Shown: in pieces, positions 61,178 to 64,000 of the stretch | How the letters are laid out: each line of letters begins with the position of its first letter | Position numbering within the stretch: the stretch's first letter is position 1 | DNA from: Odobenus rosmarus divergens | Lineage: Eukaryota; Chordata; Mammalia; Carnivora; Odobenidae | Reading direction: 5' to 3' | Assembly: GCF_000321225.1 (NCBI RefSeq) | Contig: NW_004450479.1 | Location: 1,066,236-1,130,235 of the forward strand | DNA length: 64,000 nucleotides | Notes under the pieces: model-generated | What the model saw: only the letters and a program-made list of their open reading frames with translations | Told to the model about the DNA's origin: nothing | Database searches by the model: none | Made by a program: the position numbers and the translations under genes

Positions 61178-61511
61178 GTTATGGGAGGGATGGAGCGGCT
61201 GGGTGATAGACGTTGGGGAGGGTATGTGCTATGGTGAGCGCTGTGAATTGTGCAAGACTGCTGAATCACAGATCTGTACCTCTGAAACAAATAATACAGT
61301 ATATGTTAAGAAAAAAAAAAGAAGAAGATAGCAGGAGGGGAAGAATGAAGGGGGGGAAATCGGAGGGGGAGAAGAACCAAGAGAGACTGTGGACTCTGAG
61401 AAACAAACCAAGGGTTCTAGAGGGGAGGGGGTAGGGGGATGGGTTAGCCTGGTGATGGGTATTAAAGAGGGCACGTTCTGCATGGAGCACTGGGTGTTAT
61501 GCACAAACAAT
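61178..61511 (+). mobile_element. Carnivore L1 3' UTR, sense to NOTUM, running into the gap
   Basis: Carnivore L1 3'-end phrases are clear: GGAGGGTATGTGCTATGGTG, TCTGAAACAAATAATACAGT, AGGGGGAGAAGAACCAAGAG, GGTTAGCCTGGTGATGGGTA and GAGCACTGGGTGTTATGC. It is little diverged. The final L1 part with its poly(A) lies in the gap. The 5' limit is approximate. Confidence 0.88.
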
Positions 61512-61561
61512 NNNNNNNNNNNNNNNNNNNNNNNNNNNNNNNNNNNNNNNNNNNNNNNNNN
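61512..61561. other. Assembly gap (50 N)
   Basis: Fifty N bases. The round size suggests a placeholder, so the true missing length is unknown. It hides the end of the L1 and the last NOTUM exon or exons. Confidence 0.99.
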
Positions 61562-61862
61562 GGATTCTGTCGGCGGCCACTGACCAAGCCTGGCCTGTTT
61601 GGGACCCCAGAGCCCTGGCCCCAGCCTACCTGGCGCAGAGTCATCCTGGGAGGTGAGGCCAGAGGGGCTGGATCCCAGGTCTAGTAACTTCCACGTGTCC
61701 TGGAGGGGACCGCTGGCTGCTGATGAGGAGCTTCCGGTGTGGTGGCCACTTTCCCTGTGGGATTCTTGAGCTGGGCGTGGCTTTGGGGACCGGTTTTCTT
61801 TGTGCCGAGTTGATCTGCAAGTCACTGTAGAGATTTTGTGTTGCCTCTATGAAAGTAAAAAA
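61562..61862 (+). other. NOTUM: Probable end of NOTUM 3' UTR with variant poly(A) signal
   Basis: No NOTUM coding sequence is found after the gap. The block ends GATTTTGTGTTGCCTCTATG followed by AAAGTAAAAAAA; AGTAAA (61854-61859) is a known variant poly(A) signal. Assigning this as the 3' UTR rests on position and on my memory of similar mammalian text, so it is tentative. Confidence 0.4.
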
Positions 61863-63575
61863 AGACAGAATTATCCTGAGAGCCCTGCTCTGCTGTCCCT
61901 GGAGTAAGTGACAAGGTGGTGGGCATGGCCCAAAGACAGGTCTTGGGGTGAGGCTTCAGGGACTGTCTCACAGAGGCCCTGGGGACAGGCCCATGCTCCC
62001 AGGCACACTGGCTGGCCAGTGCCTGACCAGCTGGGGTTCCTATGGACACTAGAAGGACAAAGCAATGTGTAGGGCAAAGGCAGTCTGGTCTCCTTGGAAA
62101 GAAGGGTAAATGCCCCAAAACACTCCTCTCCAGCTGTGCCAAGGCCCACGCTGGAGCCCGTGTCTGCCCATGCCCCCAGTGCCCCGGGTGGACCCACTCT
62201 GTGAAGGCACAAGAGCAGACTCTGCCATCCCAAGAGAAGCGTCTGGTGCTGCCACGGCAACAGCCATCTGCTAGGACACCCGGCGCTCAGCTTCCCACAG
62301 TGGCGCGGTGTCCCCAGCAAAGGTGGCCCTGCCCTACCTGCCCCGCCCCGGCCACTGCTCCTGCTGCCCAGCCCTGAGGAGGATCGTTTCTCCCCACCGT
62401 CTGGGCCGAGCGGGGTTGGACCTTCCCCAAGCATTCAGAGACACAATTTTTCTTGGTGTTCTTAGAGTCCTGCTGTAAAAACGCGAACAGAAGGAATTCA
62501 GTGTCGGCAGGTCACTGATGGGGTGTGTTACCCAGGTCTCCCTCCAGATGAGGAAGAAACGCTCTCCCCAAATTTCCAGTAGCAGGGACTCGCTCAAGTT
62601 GGTGGCAGGCCAGAAGGGAGGGGCATGGTTGTGTCCACCAGCCAGGATGAACAGTGTCCACCTGAGTGCACCTCCCGGCCTTCAGGAGACCAAGCACCCC
62701 ACCATCAGAGACCCCTTCTCAGCCTCAGGGGAGGGAGCCCTGGGCCTGACCCCCTGTGCCTCTCAGTTTGCTGGCAGGGCCCCCGCAGCCTGGACGGCCT
62801 TCCACCCTCCCTCTGTGGGGACAGCTGCCTGAGAGCAGTCACAGGGGAACAGTAAGGAGTCTTAAGAGGCACTGAACGGGAACATGGAAGAAAATGTAAG
62901 CATTACAAGCAGCTGGACTAGGGCAGAGCCTGAGCGGTGGGCCACTCGCAGGGAGGAACCGGCCACACCCACCAGCCTCTAGGAGAAGGGGTCCTCCAGC
63001 GGAGGGGGTTGTGCAGGAGAGGGGGTCGTGCAGGGGAGGGGGTCCTCTGGTGGAAAACGCCATGGTCTTCAGCCCCTTTTCTGTGGCTGGCCCTGCCCCG
63101 TTTCTCAGGCCAGCGTCTCCTCGCTGGGCGGACCATTGGCAGGCCTCCCCCACAGACCCATTCCGGATGCCCTGGTGCTCTCCCCACTGTCCCAGCCATT
63201 CCTTGATTCAGACCCTGCCATTTGCCAAGGGCTTGTGTTGAGGCTGAGCAGAAGCCCCACCAGCCCCATGAGGTGTGTGCCTGACGGACACGGTAGCAGG
63301 GCAGCTCAGGCATCGCCGCTCACCTCCTCCCACCCAGCAGCCAGGCCTCAAACCTGAGCTCCTTCCCTCTCCCACAATCCAGATCCATCCCACAGCGAAT
63401 CCTGGCTTCAGCTGTCTCCAGATGTGACGCTTCTCCTCGCTGGCCGCCCACCCCTTACCCGGGCCCCCAGGTCAGCGCAGAGCCTGAGCACTGCTACCTC
63501 ACTGGGGCCACCTTGGGGCTCACGTCACCCCCTGGGGGAACAGGCCATCCATCTCCCAGCTGGTGCTCTCTTACT
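61863..63575. other. Intergenic DNA downstream of NOTUM; no gene seen
   Basis: No spliced coding signal is visible on either strand. A short tandem repeat of GGAGGGGGTNNTGCAGG-like units (3 copies, about 62995-63050) is present. In human the next gene on this side is MYADML2, which is not recognisable here. Confidence 0.5.
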
Positions 63576-63577
63576 CT

Positions 63578-63740
63578 ATTTTAAACAAATTGAAAAGGCA
63601 AGCCATACCCTGGAGACTAACTTTGCAGAACATGGGCAGATAGGGATTGGTCTCAAGACTTTATAAAACTCCCACATCCTTCAAGGAAACTGAGTGTTAG
63701 TAAATGAGACACTACACACAGGTGCAGAGAAACGGCGCCA
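63578..63740 (+). mobile_element. Old L1 ORF2 fragment
   Basis: AATTGAAAAGGCAAGCCATA CCCTGGAGAC and GGTCTCAAGACTTTATAAAA follow the L1 ORF2 phrase for this region, with many changes. Ends are approximate. Confidence 0.6.
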
Positions 63741-64000
63741 AGACACGCGCTTGCTACTTTTCATCAGCTAATTACAGGTGGAAGCTTCTAGTCGTGTGGA
63801 AAGACTTGTGAAGAACAGAAATCTGAAGGCAGCATAGCGGAGGGCATGGCCGCCATGGAAGGGCAGCGGCATCCTGCCAGCCGGGACCCCGCTTGTGGTC
63901 GTCAGGGATAGAGTCAGAAGTGCCAGCAGACAGAATTCAGCACCTGTTCTGGGTAAAAACTCAGTACAGCAGGAGGAGAAAGAACTTTAAACTGATGAAG

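Noticed and set aside
61863..64000. MYADML2 expected downstream of NOTUM
   Set aside because: No membrane-protein exon is visible; it is likely beyond the window end.

Overview
This is vertebrate nuclear DNA from a carnivoran mammal, most likely a caniform (dog, bear, seal or weasel side). The evidence is many near-consensus tRNA-Lys-derived CAN-SINEs (a head like GGGGCGCCTGGGTGGCTCAG, a CT-rich middle and an AATAAAATCTT/A tail), a carnivore-type L1 3' end, and GT-AG genes with mammalian-length proteins. The gene order RAC3 - LRRC45 - CENPX - ASPSCR1 - NOTUM is the order of human 17q25.3, read here in the reverse direction. Species cannot be fixed from the sequence alone.

Layout: 1-1.1 kb, intergenic with nested SINEs. 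1.15-3.9 kb, RAC3 (minus strand, 6 coding exons, complete, 192 aa) with a CpG-island promoter. 4.0-12.2 kb, LRRC45 (minus, 17 coding exons, 670 aa). 12.15-12.84 kb, a GC-rich bidirectional promoter shared by LRRC45 and CENPX. 12.8-16.5 kb, CENPX (plus, 5 exons, 79 aa). 17.5-42.6 kb, ASPSCR1/TUG (minus, 16 coding exons, 537 aa), tail-to-tail with CENPX; its long introns hold a CpG-rich minisatellite and several AT-rich islands. 42.8-55.4 kb, intergenic, with a dense SINE/L1 cluster at 44.7-48.8 kb and unique DNA nearer NOTUM. 55.4-61.9 kb, NOTUM (plus), with a TATA-like box, a TCF/LEF site and nine coding exons; the tail of the gene falls into a 50-N assembly gap that sits inside an L1 insertion. 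61.9-64 kb, intergenic.

All exon boundaries were read by hand from GT-AG signals and checked by codon phase; the cumulative lengths close exactly for RAC3 (579 nt), LRRC45 (2013 nt), CENPX (240 nt) and ASPSCR1 (1614 nt). The genes do unrelated jobs (Rho GTPase signalling, centrosome cohesion, kinetochore and DNA repair, GLUT4 trafficking with p97, Wnt inactivation), so this is a conserved housekeeping-type cluster and not a pathway operon. No new multi-gene system is visible. The observations most worth checking are an in-frame, stop-free RAC3 intron 3 at the site of the RAC1b insertion, the incomplete NOTUM model, a tandemly duplicated CENPX promoter, a TFE/MITF palindrome at the ASPSCR1 start, the ASPSCR1 intronic minisatellite, and Wnt-type motifs at NOTUM.
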